A DNA stretch of 64,000 nucleotides from Leifsonia sp. CL147 (GCF_900114565.1 NZ_FOTM01000001.1:248678-312677); one strand, 5' to 3'. Positions 36,033 to 44,950 are shown, numbered from the stretch's first letter. Numbers and translations: made by a program. The notes: generated by a model from the letters alone, not told the origin.

Positions 36033-36176
36033 TCAGGCCGTCTGCGCCAGCTCGGCGTAGTAGGTGACGTGGCAGCCGTCACCATTGCACTCGACGCAGA
36101 GGGTGATGTCCTCACTGTGCTGAGCGGGGTCGGCACCCGTCCCGTCGCACCGTTCGCAAATCTCCAAGGTTCTCAT
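36033..36176 (-). CDS. Small zinc-ribbon-like protein
   Basis: A 47-residue protein with two CxxC pairs in a DnaJ-like zinc-finger pattern (CERCDGTG and CVECNGDGC), so it probably binds one zinc. The start at 36176 is uncertain: in-frame ATGs exist at 36206 and 36245, none with a good ribosome binding site. Role unknown. Confidence 0.55.
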   Translation of the reverse strand: MRTLEICERCDGTGADPAQHSEDITLCVECNGDGCHVTYYAELAQTA

Positions 36177-36239
36177 GCCCACGATTGTGCGCCACACCAC
36201 CGACATCGGCGGAAGGCCGACCGGGGTGTCGCGATCGTG

Positions 36240-36271
36240 CCGCATCCATTCGGGGCCGCATCCATTCGGGG
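36240..36271. repeat. Perfect tandem duplication of 16 bp
   Basis: CCGCATCCATTCGGGG at 36240-36255 is repeated exactly at 36256-36271, directly before a 17-bp palindrome in the upstream region of the XRE regulator. Confidence 0.85.
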
Positions 36272-36272
36272 A

Positions 36273-36289
36273 TTCTGCTCACAGCAGAA
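36273..36289. promoter_or_regulatory. Palindrome upstream of the ClgR-like gene
   Basis: TTCTGCT-CAC-AGCAGAA, perfect 7-bp arms, ending about 17 bases upstream of the expected -35 of the leaderless promoter. Possible autoregulatory or activator site. Confidence 0.45.
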
Positions 36290-36340
36290 CCGCCGCAATC
36301 GGTAGGCGCGGACGCGCGGCTTCCGACATAGGCTGGCCGC

Positions 36341-36691
36341 ATGCTTCTCAGGCATGCGATCGGCTCGGTGCTCCGCCGGATCAGGACGGAGCGCGGTACG
36401 ACGCTGCGCCAGCTCTCCGAGTCCTCGCGCGTCTCCGTGCCGTACCTCTCCGAGATCGAGCGCGGTCGCAAGGAGGCCTCTTCCGAGATCCTCGCGGCAC
36501 TCTGCCGGGTGCTCGGGATGACGGAAGGCGAACTCCTGACACGGGTCGCCGCCGAGTTCGGCAGCGGCCAAGTGCTCAGTCTCGTGCCCGGGCCGGCGGA
36601 GGCGCCGGAGGTCCGCACAGCGGTCGAACTGCAGTCCGTCGGCGTGAGCGCGGGCCGCAAGACCTCGGATGTGGTGGCGCTCGCCGCCTGA
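36341..36691 (+). CDS. XRE-type regulator, ClgR-like
   Basis: A 116-residue regulator with an N-terminal helix-turn-helix: VLRRIRTERGTTLRQLSESS, VSVPYLSEIERGRKEASSEI. The latter matches actinobacterial ClgR/PspA-type activators of clp protease genes. Leaderless start (TAGGCT, six bases, ATG). The C-terminal third is unstructured and ends VVALAA, as in ClgR proteins that are themselves Clp substrates. Target assignment is inference. Confidence 0.82.
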   Translation: MLLRHAIGSVLRRIRTERGTTLRQLSESSRVSVPYLSEIERGRKEASSEILAALCRVLGMTEGELLTRVAAEFGSGQVLSLVPGPAEAPEVRTAVELQSVGVSAGRKTSDVVALAA

Positions 36692-36815
36692 GCCGACTCG
36701 GTTCTGCGAGCAGGGTGGCGCCTGGGCGCCCGCTGATTTCGTCTGCGGACGTGCGCCGAGTATTCTTGTGTGGCGCCTTCGGTCACGAGAACAACCCGTG
36801 GTCGGGAGCGCCAAT

Positions 36816-36897
36816 GGCGAGTTACCCAAGCGGCCAAAGGGATCTGACTGTAAATCAGCTGTCATCGACTTCGGGGGTTCGAATCCCTCACTCGCCA
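36816..36897 (+). tRNA. tRNA-Tyr (GTA)
   Basis: Acceptor GGCGAGT pairs with ACTCGCC; anticodon arm CTGACTGTAAATCAG with anticodon GTA; long variable arm as in class II tRNA-Tyr; T arm with GGTTCGAATCC. The 3' CCA is not encoded. Confidence 0.95.
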
Positions 36898-36909
36898 CCC
36901 AGTAAAGCA

Positions 36910-36940
36910 AAGGGAACTCGAGCCATCGCCGAGTTCCCTT
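36910..36940 (+). terminator. Hairpin after tRNA-Tyr
   Basis: AAGGGAACTCG (36910-36920) pairs perfectly with CGAGTTCCCTT (36930-36940), 13 bases after the tRNA end. Confidence 0.65.
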
Positions 36941-37005
36941 CGCTGTTCCCCTGCCGATTGTGTAAGCGGCGCGCGAATGAGTACCTGTCATGTCGCGCGG
37001 TGGTC

Positions 37006-37239
37006 CTACCTGGACGCCTTGCGCTCGATCAAGTCGGCGGCTCTGTACAGGTCACTCAGTCGCTTCTCGATAATCTCGATCTGCTCCCGCACGTCGAGAG
37101 CCATCGTCATACCCCACGCTCTGTAATCGGCGGGGTTCGCTTTGGCTGCGAAGTCTGCGATCTTCCTAAACTTCCGCGCAGCGTGCTCCATCGTTGCCAC
37201 TGCGTCTAGGAGCCGACGGGTATCCGCGCGAATTGCCAT
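37006..37239 (-). CDS. Hypothetical protein, helical, 77 residues
   Basis: I do not recognise a family. The protein is largely helical and charged (AVATMEHAARKFRKIADFAA, REQIEIIEKRLSDLYRAADL) and might be a coiled-coil. The start is supported by TAGAGT seven bases upstream of the ATG, the same arrangement as the next gene. GC is lower than core genes. Accessory region next to tRNA-Tyr. Confidence 0.6.
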   Translation of the reverse strand: MAIRADTRRLLDAVATMEHAARKFRKIADFAAKANPADYRAWGMTMALDVREQIEIIEKRLSDLYRAADLIERKASR

Positions 37240-37260
37240 GCACCGCACTCTAACGGTGCG

Positions 37261-37554
37261 TTAGTGCAAGGCGAGCAAGATGTCACCCGCAAAGCTGAGA
37301 ACGATCCCGACAGCAATGCGGCGTAGGTCAAGCTTCACCGCTGTAGGTGCATCTCGCATGTCGTTGATAAGGGTTGGAACGAGAACGTCCATATATCCCA
37401 TGCGCAATGATGCTGGATCATCCATTGGTAGTTCGATCCGCCTGAGCACGTCGCTACGTGCCTTCGCCCGGCGGTAGAGCCCTTGCAGTCCCCACAGCGG
37501 GAGCAACGTGCCTGCGACGCGGAGTAGCCACCCAAAGATCATGAATGCGATCAT
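37261..37554 (-). CDS. Hypothetical membrane protein, 97 residues
   Basis: N-terminal hydrophobic segment (MIFGWLLRVAGTLLPLWGL) and a second at the C-terminus (IAVGIVLSFAGDILLALH) around a polar middle; no family recognised. TAGAGT seven bases before the ATG matches the promoter of the neighbouring ORF, with the shared string TAGAGTGCGG. Probably a pair of accessory genes. Confidence 0.6.
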   Translation of the reverse strand: MIAFMIFGWLLRVAGTLLPLWGLQGLYRRAKARSDVLRRIELPMDDPASLRMGYMDVLVPTLINDMRDAPTAVKLDLRRIAVGIVLSFAGDILLALH

Positions 37555-37803
37555 GGTCCGCACTCTATCGGCGGTGGGCGGGGCCATCCCCTTACTTGAC
37601 TGAGGCGTTGACTACGTCGACGCATGTGTCGCTCGCGTGTAGCCGCCTGCTGCGAAAGCGGCCATATCTTGCGGCAATTCGGCGTTATGCGCCGCAGATT
37701 GACCGTCCGTTCGTTGCGGCGGTGCCTGGTAGGCCTCGAATACCTCAATACCGCCCGTCCTGGGGTGTTCCACGGGAGGAGGCAGCACGCTACCATCCGG
37801 GGC

Positions 37804-38238
37804 ATGGCACAGGATCCGGGAATGATCTTCGATGATGAAGCGCACACGGTCAGGAGCGGCGTGCCAGACCGTGCCCCTATGAGCAATCCCGCTGGTCTCG
37901 CGCTCATTGTGCTTGGCGCGGTCGCTGTCGTCCTCGGCGGCATCCTGTGGGGTGTCGGCGGGAACCAGCTCAAGCATGACCAAGACGTCACCGACCTTAC
38001 GCATGCCATTGGCCTCGACAACGGAATCAACCTACCCGCGACCAGCTCGGCCGTCGACGCTGACAACGCCATGATCTGGTGGGGAATTGCCCTCGTAATC
38101 CTCGGCGTCCTCTTGCTCGTGGCGCGCCTGGTGATCGCAGCGGCGCAACCGAGGACCCAGACTGGACCTGCACATAGGCCTTCCTTGCCCGAACGGAACA
38201 GAGAGCGCGGGCACGGCGGCCAGGCTGGGGAAAGGTAG
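37804..38238 (+). CDS. Hypothetical membrane protein, 144 residues
   Basis: Two transmembrane segments (LALIVLGAVAVVLGGILWGV and WWGIALVILGVLLLVARLVI) separated by about 30 polar residues, with a basic, Pro-rich C-terminal tail. No family recognised. The start follows TACCAT by seven bases. A 13-base sequence overlapping its expected -35 (37762-37774) recurs in a palindrome at 38496-38508. Confidence 0.62.
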   Translation: MAQDPGMIFDDEAHTVRSGVPDRAPMSNPAGLALIVLGAVAVVLGGILWGVGGNQLKHDQDVTDLTHAIGLDNGINLPATSSAVDADNAMIWWGIALVILGVLLLVARLVIAAAQPRTQTGPAHRPSLPERNRERGHGGQAGER

Positions 38239-38362
38239 TCATCGGCCGACGCTGCGTCGACGCAGGCGCAAGGAAGACAGGTGTCAGAACTCACTAGCCG
38301 CCATAATCCCCTCGCGCTAGCACGACTGCGCACCGAGCGAGAGCCCCGGGCCACCGATTTGG

Positions 38363-38408
38363 AAGCCCCGCACTCCTCGTATCCCACGGAGTCGGGGCTT
38401 TCGTTTTT
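38363..38408 (+). terminator. Rho-independent terminator
   Basis: GC-rich stem from 38363 to 38400 (AAGCCCCG...CGGGGCTT with a further paired ACTCC/GGAGT) followed by TCGTTTTT. The best T-run terminator in the window. Confidence 0.75.
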
Positions 38409-38496
38409 CCGGAAATTCGCTATCGCTTTGACGGTCGATTTGCCGAGCGGATCGAGCAGGTTTCGAGGCGACGGTTGAGTGCTGTTCCATAAAACG

Positions 38497-38523
38497 GGGT
38501 GTTCCACGACCTGTGGAACACCC
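38497..38523. promoter_or_regulatory. Perfect 11-bp inverted repeat, operator candidate
   Basis: GGGTGTTCCAC (38497-38507) and GTGGAACACCC (38513-38523) with a 5-base spacer, 67 bases before the phosphatase start. The left half with flanks recurs at 37762-37774. Confidence 0.55.
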
Positions 38524-38589
38524 GCCAACATGGAACGCTGCTCGACTCCCGCCGCTCTGGTCCCTGGCCGCATCTGCGAGGCTGGGGGC

Positions 38590-39402
38590 ATGACCTCTCA
38601 CGCTGAACTGCTCGAGATCGCCGCCACTGTCGCCCGCCGCGCCGCAGCCTTCGCCCTGCAGCGCCGGCGCGACGGGGTCGAGATCGCGGCATCGAAGTCG
38701 TCGCTCAGCGACATCGTCACCCGAGCCGACCGTGAGACCGAGCAGCTGATCCGGGATGCGCTTTCCGCCGCGCGGCCGCGCGACGGATTCCTGGGCGAGG
38801 AGTCCGGCGGCGGGAGCAGCCAGAGCGGACTCACCTGGGTGGTCGATCCCATCGACGGGACGGTCAACTACTTCTACGGCATCCCGACGTGGGCGGTCAG
38901 CATCGCCGTGGTCGAGGGCGATGCCGACCCGATGACCTGGCGGACCCTCGCGGGGGCCGTGGTGAACCCCGTCGCCGGGGAGGCGTACACGGCGTACCTC
39001 GGGGGAGGGGCGCGCCTCAACGGAGCGCCGCTCCACGTGAACGAAGGAGTGGAGCTGCCACTCGCGCTCGTCGGGACGGGTTTCGGCTACGACGCCGAGG
39101 TGCGCCGTCGGCAGGCGTCCTTCCTCGGCGACCTCATCGCGGATGTGCGCGACGTCCGCCGCATCGGCGCGGCGTCGCTCGACCTGTGCAGCGTCGCCGC
39201 CGGGCGGCTCGACGCGTACTTCGAGCGCGGCCTCAATCCGTGGGATCACGCGGCCGGCGCGCTCATCGCTTCCGAAGCCGGCGCCCGGGTCGCCGGGATC
39301 GGAGGAGGCCCGGCCGGCCGCCGCCTTCTGGTGGCGGCCGCGCCGGACCTCTTCGAACAGCTGCATCCCCGGGTGGAGCGCTTCTACAGCGCCTGGGAGT
39401 GA
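38590..39402 (+). CDS. Inositol monophosphatase family protein
   Basis: A 270-residue Mg-dependent phosphatase. Metal ligands in GEESGG (Glu), WVVDPIDGTVNY (Asp-x-Ile-Asp-Gly-Thr) and LNPWDHAAGALI, in the order of the family. Candidates are inositol-, histidinol- or other sugar-phosphate hydrolysis. The ATG follows GAGGCT by six bases, one base off the leaderless promoter pattern. Confidence 0.92.
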   Translation: MTSHAELLEIAATVARRAAAFALQRRRDGVEIAASKSSLSDIVTRADRETEQLIRDALSAARPRDGFLGEESGGGSSQSGLTWVVDPIDGTVNYFYGIPTWAVSIAVVEGDADPMTWRTLAGAVVNPVAGEAYTAYLGGGARLNGAPLHVNEGVELPLALVGTGFGYDAEVRRRQASFLGDLIADVRDVRRIGAASLDLCSVAAGRLDAYFERGLNPWDHAAGALIASEAGARVAGIGGGPAGRRLLVAAAPDLFEQLHPRVERFYSAWE

Positions 39403-39424
39403 CTTCCGCCACCCGGGCCCGGCG

Positions 39425-41191
39425 TCAGACCAGCCAGACCGTCGTGTCCGTGGGCAGCGTGCGCCCGTCGACCACACCGCTCGCGAGCACGATCTCGCCC
39501 TCGGGAAGCGCCACCGGAGCCGTGCCGAAGTTGACCACGACGGTCACCGCTCCGGAGCGGAAGGCGAGGGTGCCGGCGCCCAGATCGATCCACTGCGGGT
39601 TCTCGAAGGCCAGGTCGTAGCGGCGGCGCAGCTCGAGCGCATCCTGATACATCGTCAGCGTCGAGCCGGCCACACCCTCCTGCGAGGAGCGGGTGTAGGT
39701 GGCCCAGGTCGCGGGCTGGGGCAGCCAGCTCGCCGAGCCGGGGCCGAAGCCGTACGAGGGCTGGGCGCCGTCCCACGGGATCGGGACGCGACAGCCGTCA
39801 CGCCCGTACCGCTCGCCGTTGGTGCGGAACCACGTCGGGTCCTGCCGGGCGTCGTCCGGGAGGTCGATCGCCTCCGGAAGTCCCAGCTCCTCACCCTGAT
39901 ACAGGTAGGCGGAACCGGGGAGTGCCAGCATGAGGGCGGTCGCCGCGCGGGCGCGGTGGAGGGCGAAGACGGGATCGGGCAGTCCCTTCGTCTTCGGGCC
40001 GATGCCGTGGCCCTGGAGGTTCTCGCCGTGCAGGGCCAGACGGGTCGCGTGGCGGACGACGTCGTGGTTGGACAGCACCCAGGTGCTGGGTGCGCCGACG
40101 CTGCTGAACGCGGCGATGGAGTCGTCGATCACGCTGCGCAGGGCCGCCGCGTTCCAGGGCGTCTCCAGGTAGGCGAAGTTGAAGGTCTGCTGCATCTCGT
40201 CCGGGCGGACCCAGCGGGCCAGCTTGTCCAGCGGCTCCACCCAGGCCTCGCCGCAGAGCACGCGGTCACCCGGGTACTCCTCCAGCACCCGGTGCCAATC
40301 GCGGTAGATCTCGTGGACGCCGTCCTGCGCGAAATACGGCGGCGTCGGCGGCTCGGAGGAGGCGTGCGCTGCGATCTCCGGCTCGAGCGGGATGCCGCCG
40401 GTCTCGAGAGTCGGCGTGGCGGTCCCGCCCATGCTGCCCGCATGGGCCGGAGGCGTGTAGTCGGGAAGCCCGGCCTCCTTGATCATGCCGTGCGCCACAT
40501 CCACCCGGAAGCCGTCGACCCCGCGGTCGAGCCAGAAGCGAAGGATGCCGCGGAACTGCTCGCGCACCCACGGGTTCTCCCAGTCGAAGTCCGGCTGCGA
40601 CTTGTCGAAGAGGTGCAGATACCACTGGCCGGGGCGGCCGTCGGCCTCGGTGACACGCTCCCAGGCGGGGCCTCCGAAGATCGACTCCCAGTTGTTCGGC
40701 GGAAGCTCGCCGTTCGCGCCCGTACCATCACGGAAGAGGTAGCGCGCGCGCTCGGCACTGCCGGGACCGGCGGCCAGCGCCTCCTGGAACCAGACGTGGT
40801 CGCTGGAGGAGTGGTTGGGGACGATGTCGATGATCACGCGGAGCCCGAGGCCGTGCGCGGTCTCCAGCATCGCGTCGAAGTCGTCCAGCGTCCCGAAGAG
40901 CGGGTCGATGTCGCAGTAATCCGAGACGTCGTAGCCCGCATCGCGCTGGGGCGACCGCTGGAACGGTGACAGCCACACCGCATCCACGCCGAGTGCGCGG
41001 AGGGCGGGGAGGCGGTGGGTGATGCCGGGCAGGTCGCCGATGCCGTCGCCGTCCGCGTCGGCGAAGGAGCGGGGATAGACCTGGTAGATGACGGCCGAGC
41101 GCCACCATTCGCGGCCGGGGCCGGAGGGAGCGACGTCGGACCGGATGGGCGAGGAGCTGGGGACGGGGGATGTTGCGGCGATGGGGGTCAC
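39425..41191 (-). CDS. GH13 family alpha-glucosidase
   Basis: A 588-residue alpha-amylase-family hydrolase, oligo-1,6-glucosidase/alpha-glucosidase type. VIYQVYPRSFAD begins the barrel; DIVPNHSSSDH, nucleophile Asp in DGFRVDVAHG, acid Glu in CGEAWVE and STWVLSNHDVVRH follow, then a C-terminal beta domain. No signal peptide, so it acts on imported maltose-type sugars. Downstream of and probably regulated by the LacI gene 29 bases away. The GTG start has no spaced ribosome binding site. Confidence 0.93.
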   Translation of the reverse strand: MTPIAATSPVPSSSPIRSDVAPSGPGREWWRSAVIYQVYPRSFADADGDGIGDLPGITHRLPALRALGVDAVWLSPFQRSPQRDAGYDVSDYCDIDPLFGTLDDFDAMLETAHGLGLRVIIDIVPNHSSSDHVWFQEALAAGPGSAERARYLFRDGTGANGELPPNNWESIFGGPAWERVTEADGRPGQWYLHLFDKSQPDFDWENPWVREQFRGILRFWLDRGVDGFRVDVAHGMIKEAGLPDYTPPAHAGSMGGTATPTLETGGIPLEPEIAAHASSEPPTPPYFAQDGVHEIYRDWHRVLEEYPGDRVLCGEAWVEPLDKLARWVRPDEMQQTFNFAYLETPWNAAALRSVIDDSIAAFSSVGAPSTWVLSNHDVVRHATRLALHGENLQGHGIGPKTKGLPDPVFALHRARAATALMLALPGSAYLYQGEELGLPEAIDLPDDARQDPTWFRTNGERYGRDGCRVPIPWDGAQPSYGFGPGSASWLPQPATWATYTRSSQEGVAGSTLTMYQDALELRRRYDLAFENPQWIDLGAGTLAFRSGAVTVVVNFGTAPVALPEGEIVLASGVVDGRTLPTDTTVWLV

Positions 41192-41199
41192 CTCGTATT

Positions 41200-41212
41200 C
41201 GTAACGGTTTCG
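41200..41212. promoter_or_regulatory. LacI-type operator candidate before the glucosidase gene
   Basis: Minus strand CGAAACCGTTACG in the 29-base gap between the LacI gene and the glucosidase. A related core (TGCAAACGCTTCCA) lies at 42335-42348, upstream of the LacI gene. Confidence 0.5.
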
Positions 41213-41220
41213 GACGGGGG

Positions 41221-42243
41221 TCAGGGGGAGGGAGCAGTGCTAAAGCGCACGATCAGGTCGGCGCGGGCCGTGTGACCGACCGGCTCGGGAGGGGCGACGA
41301 CGCCGTTCCGGCGCGGCTCCAGCGCGGCGAGCAAGAGGGTGGCCGCCTGCTCACCCTGCCGGCCGGGATGCTGCGCCACGGTGCTGAGGCCGAAGAACTC
41401 GGCGAGCGGGTGGTCGTCGATGCCGATCACGGAGAGGTCCTCCGGCACGCGCAGACCGAGGTCCCGGGCGGCCAGGATGGCGCCGATCGCCATCTCGTCG
41501 GAGGCGGCGAAGACGGCCGTCGGGCGATCGGGCGCGTCCAGCAGCTGCTTCGCCGCATCGTAGCCACCCGGGATGGTGAAGTCGGACGCCCGGTGCAGAG
41601 CCTCGTCGACCGGCAGGCCGGCGTCGCGGACAGCCTGTTCGTAGCCGAGCCGGCGATTCGTCGGGATGTGGAATTCCAGGTCGAACTCGTGCGAGCCGCC
41701 GATGTGGGCGATCCGCCGGTGGCCGAGGGAGATGAGGTGCTCCGTGGCCAGGCGGGCGACCGCGACATCGTCGAGCCTGAGCGTGCTGACGCCGGGCAAC
41801 GGCCCGCCCACGCCGACGAGGGGCTTGCCGATCCCGAGGAGGCTGCCCACCTCGGCTTCGGAGAGCTTCAGGCAGATGGCGAACACCGCATCCACTCGGT
41901 TGCGGAGCAGGTGGTGCTCGAACACCCGCCGCCGTTCCTCGCCGTCACCGTTGAGGTTGTAGAGGGTGAGGTCGTATCCCCGGCGGAGCAGGACCCGCTG
42001 GGCGCCCTCGATCACCGAGGTGAAGAACCAGCGGTCGAGCCGCGGGACGACCGCTCCGATGTTGCGCGTGCGACCGGACGCGAGGCCGGAGGCGTTGGAG
42101 GACACGACGTACCCGAGCTCGGAGGCCGACTGGATGACGCGGGCCCTGGTCGTCTCGGACACCGGCCCGTTGCCGCTGAGCGCACGGGAGACGGTCGCGG
42201 TGGAGACGCCGGCATGGCGCGCGACATCGTCGATGCCCGGCAT
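41221..42243 (-). CDS. LacI family regulator of the alpha-glucosidase
   Basis: A 340-residue repressor: helix-turn-helix GIDDVARHAGVSTATVSRAL, hinge, and sensor domain (IGAVVPRLDRWFF, LVGVGGPLPG, TAVFAASDEMAIGAI). GGAGG precedes the ATG. Sits directly upstream of the GH13 gene on the same strand, so it likely controls maltose-type sugar use. Confidence 0.93.
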   Translation of the reverse strand: MPGIDDVARHAGVSTATVSRALSGNGPVSETTRARVIQSASELGYVVSSNASGLASGRTRNIGAVVPRLDRWFFTSVIEGAQRVLLRRGYDLTLYNLNGDGEERRRVFEHHLLRNRVDAVFAICLKLSEAEVGSLLGIGKPLVGVGGPLPGVSTLRLDDVAVARLATEHLISLGHRRIAHIGGSHEFDLEFHIPTNRRLGYEQAVRDAGLPVDEALHRASDFTIPGGYDAAKQLLDAPDRPTAVFAASDEMAIGAILAARDLGLRVPEDLSVIGIDDHPLAEFFGLSTVAQHPGRQGEQAATLLLAALEPRRNGVVAPPEPVGHTARADLIVRFSTAPSP

Positions 42244-42377
42244 CCCACCTCCTGAGCTGCAGTGCGCTGGCGGCGCACGTTCCGCCGATGCCCGGGATGT
42301 TACCGTGCACAGTTGGGGAGTATAGCGAGTCCGGTGGAAGCGTTTGCAGAGTGTGACTCCCCGCGACGGCCGGGCGA

Positions 42378-43220
42378 TCAGCCCCAGTGCGACGGACGGC
42401 TGAGCGTCAGCGGGAGCCGGGTGGCAGCATCCCCGGTCGCGGAATTCACCTGGACCTGGGTGAGGTAGATCGCGTCGCGGAGGTCTGCGCCGTCGAGGCG
42501 GGCGCCGCGGAGATCGGCGCCGATCAGCTCGGCGCGGGAGAGGTCGGCGTCGCGCAGGTCGGCTCCGAGGAGGAGCGCGCCGCGCAGCTCAGCGCCGCGC
42601 AGGTCCGCACCCCGGAGGTCTGCGCCGACGAGGTCCGCGCCCGGGCGCAGCCGCGAACGGGCGGCGTGCCGGGGGCCCGCGCCGATCGGACCGGACTCAC
42701 GCGCCAGTCGTGCGGCGTCGCGCAGGAGCAGGGCGGCCGCCCCCCGGAGCTCCTCGAGGCCGGTCTCGCCGATCGTGACAGCGGCCGCTTCCGTGACGGA
42801 CCGGACCTCCGAGCGCGCCCGGCGGAGGGCGGGATGGAGGGACGCGGCCGCGGGCAGCGCCAGCGCATCCTCGAGGTACCAGAGCAGTTCGTGCAGCTGA
42901 CGCATCACCGGGAAGACGGCGAACATCGAGGCGCGGATCTCCGCCCCATCCCGCCAGCTCGCTCCCGCGAACGTGTGCTGGGTCACCTGCTGACCGGCGC
43001 CGAAGCAGTCGAAGACCGTGCAGCCGGCGAACCCGCTGTCGCGGAGCCGGGGGTGGATGCTGCAGCGGTCGTCGCCGTCGAGGTTCACGCACGGATCGCC
43101 GGCCGGCTTGTCGAACGCGAAGTCGGCGGAGCGGGCGAATGCCAAGGCCACGCAGCACAGGCCGACGCACTGGGAGCAGTCCGCCCGCAGGTCGTGACGG
43201 GAGTCGTCGACGGAGATCAC
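42378..43220 (-). CDS. Cysteine-cluster (YkgJ-like) and pentapeptide-repeat protein
   Basis: A 280-residue protein with two parts. Residues 15-72 hold eight cysteines ([31 protein letters not shown]) in a YkgJ-type metal-cluster pattern. A helical middle follows. Residues about 205-260 are pentapeptide repeats of A(D/E)LxG type ([15 protein letters not shown]), which fold as a right-handed beta helix. Leaderless GTG start (TACTGT, six bases). Function unknown; the combination is unusual. Confidence 0.85.
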   Translation of the reverse strand: MISVDDSRHDLRADCSQCVGLCCVALAFARSADFAFDKPAGDPCVNLDGDDRCSIHPRLRDSGFAGCTVFDCFGAGQQVTQHTFAGASWRDGAEIRASMFAVFPVMRQLHELLWYLEDALALPAAASLHPALRRARSEVRSVTEAAAVTIGETGLEELRGAAALLLRDAARLARESGPIGAGPRHAARSRLRPGADLVGADLRGADLRGAELRGALLLGADLRDADLSRAELIGADLRGARLDGADLRDAIYLTQVQVNSATGDAATRLPLTLSRPSHWG

Positions 43221-43331
43221 CCGTCCACAGTACGTGCTCGACGTCGTCTCTCCACAGCTTCGAGGACCGCAGGAATAGGGCTCGGTCGACCGCGTTAGCG
43301 TGAAGCAGGAACAACAACGAAGGAGACCAGA

Positions 43332-44288
43332 ATGACCGCACCGCGTCGCACCATCGGCTCGTCCGAGCTCGAGGTCTATCCGCTCTCGCTCGGGGGCAAC
43401 GTGTTCGGCTGGACGGCCGACCGCGAGACCTCGTTCGACGTCCTCGACGGGTACACCGCTGCCGGAGGAGACTTCGTCGACACGGCCGACGGCTATTCGG
43501 CCTGGGTGCCCGGAAACACGGGTGGCGACTCGGAGCGGATCCTGGGCGAGTGGTTCGAGGCGCGCGGCAACCGCGACCAGGTCGTCCTCGCCACGAAGGT
43601 GAGCCAGCACCCCGAGTTCCGGGGGCTCGCGGCCGACAACATCCGCCGCGCCGCCGACGCCTCGCTCGAGCGTCTGCGGTCGGACTACATCGACCTGTAC
43701 TACGCGCACTTCGACGACGAGACGGTTCCCTTGGAAGAGACCGTCGGTGCCTTGTCGGCCTTGGTGGATGCGGGCAAGGTCCGGTACATCGCCATCTCGA
43801 ACTATTCTCCGGAGCGGATCGACGAGTGGTTCCGCATCACCGAGCGCGAGGGCTTTCACCGCGCGGTCGCGCTGCAGCCCCACTACAACCTCGTCGAGCG
43901 CGCCTACGAGACGACGTATCGACCCATCGCCGAGCGCGAAGGCCTCGGAGTCATGCCCTACTTCGCACTGGCTGCGGGCTTCCTGACCGGCAAGTACCGC
44001 GACGGCGTGACCGTGGACAGCCCCCGTGCCGGCGGCGCCGCGAAGTACCTGGACGAGACCGGCCGCACGGTCTTGGCGACGCTCGACGACGTCGCCGCGG
44101 CGCACAGCGCATCCGTCGCCTCCGTCGCGCTCGCCTGGCTGGCCGCTCAGCCGACGATCACCGCTCCGATCGCCAGTGCTCGCACGCGCGAGCAGCTCTC
44201 CGACCTCCTCGCGTCGGTCGAGCTGGAGCTGTCGGATGCCGATCTCGACACCCTTGCGGACGCTTCGGAGGCCGCCGCGGCGGCCTGA
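43332..44288 (+). CDS. Aldo/keto reductase
   Basis: A 318-residue NADPH-dependent oxidoreductase with the AKR barrel: [21 protein letters not shown] (Asp and Tyr), VVLATKV (Lys), [12 protein letters not shown] (His), ISNYS and the late cofactor region [10 protein letters not shown]. Substrate unknown. AAGGAGA precedes the ATG. Cytosolic. Confidence 0.93.
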   Translation: MTAPRRTIGSSELEVYPLSLGGNVFGWTADRETSFDVLDGYTAAGGDFVDTADGYSAWVPGNTGGDSERILGEWFEARGNRDQVVLATKVSQHPEFRGLAADNIRRAADASLERLRSDYIDLYYAHFDDETVPLEETVGALSALVDAGKVRYIAISNYSPERIDEWFRITEREGFHRAVALQPHYNLVERAYETTYRPIAEREGLGVMPYFALAAGFLTGKYRDGVTVDSPRAGGAAKYLDETGRTVLATLDDVAAAHSASVASVALAWLAAQPTITAPIASARTREQLSDLLASVELELSDADLDTLADASEAAAAA

Positions 44289-44346
44289 GGCCGGGCGGGG
44301 CCGGGCCAGGCCGGGCCGGCGGGGCCGGGCGGGGCCGGGCCGGGTA
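44289..44346. repeat. GGCCGGGC-rich low-complexity DNA
   Basis: About 55 bases of almost pure G/C in overlapping GGCCGGGC and GGGGCC units directly after the reductase stop. Confidence 0.7.
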
Positions 44347-44463
44347 TCGTCGATCGTCGGCTCCCGTCCGCGGCCGCTCCGAGATGGTTCGGGGCGGCCC
44401 GTCGTGGATGGTATCCTCATACGGTTGCCGAAATCGTCCTGCCCTCGTGCAGGCGTCGGCTGC

Positions 44464-44535
<72 letters not shown>

Positions 44536-44569
44536 CCGTCTCCCCGCCGCTACGGCGACGGGAGGCCGC

Positions 44570-44643
44570 GGCGGGGTAGCTCAGGTGGTTAGAGCACACG
44601 GCTCATAATCGTGGTGTCGCGGGTTCGAGTCCCGCCCTCGCTA
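44570..44643 (+). tRNA. tRNA-Met (CAT), elongator type
   Basis: Acceptor GGCGGGG pairs with CCTCGCT through two G-T pairs; D arm TAGCTCAGGTGGTTAGAGC; anticodon arm CACGGCTCATAATCGTG; T arm GCGGGTTCGAGTCCCGC. CCA not encoded. Its 3' half is copied at 45553-45609, making this the left attachment site of a decayed insertion. Confidence 0.92.
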
Positions 44644-44702
44644 CATTGGTTGAAAGCACGGGAACGGCGGCTGATGATCAGCCGCCGTTTCGTCGTCTCG
44701 GG

Positions 44703-44950
44703 TTAGGCGCCGCTTCGGCTTATAGGCCAAAAAGAGTGGATGGTGTGGGCGTGTCGGCTGTGGCCGGCCCAGCCTGATCGTGTCCAGAAGCCTTCTTCGG
44801 GGTTGAGGCCGGTGTCGTAGAGGGCTGGGCCGATGGGTTCGTCGTTGGCGCTGGTTGGTGGTGCTGGTTGTGGGATGTGGGCGTGCTTGTGGGCGTGGTC
44901 GGTAGTGATCTCGTGGAGGAGCGGGAACCATGTAGACGGCGTTCTCGGCG
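44703..44950 (-). pseudogene. C-terminal fragment of an unknown protein
   Basis: One minus frame shows strong third-position GC and a coherent sequence including EITTDHAHKHAHIPQ, IGPALYDTGLNPEEGFWTR and a stop at 44703-44705. No start or upstream coding part is seen, so the gene is truncated. I do not recognise the family. Confidence 0.45.

Larger units (their letters stand above)
38239..38589. other. 351-bp intergenic region with terminator and palindrome
   Basis: No gene seen. Contains a rho-independent terminator (38363-38408) and a perfect inverted repeat (38497-38523) upstream of the phosphatase gene. Confidence 0.6.

Noticed and set aside
36816-38600. Second attachment site matching the tRNA-Tyr end
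   Set aside because: I looked for the T-arm and acceptor sequence in the following 2 kb and found no copy, so an integrated element here is not claimed.
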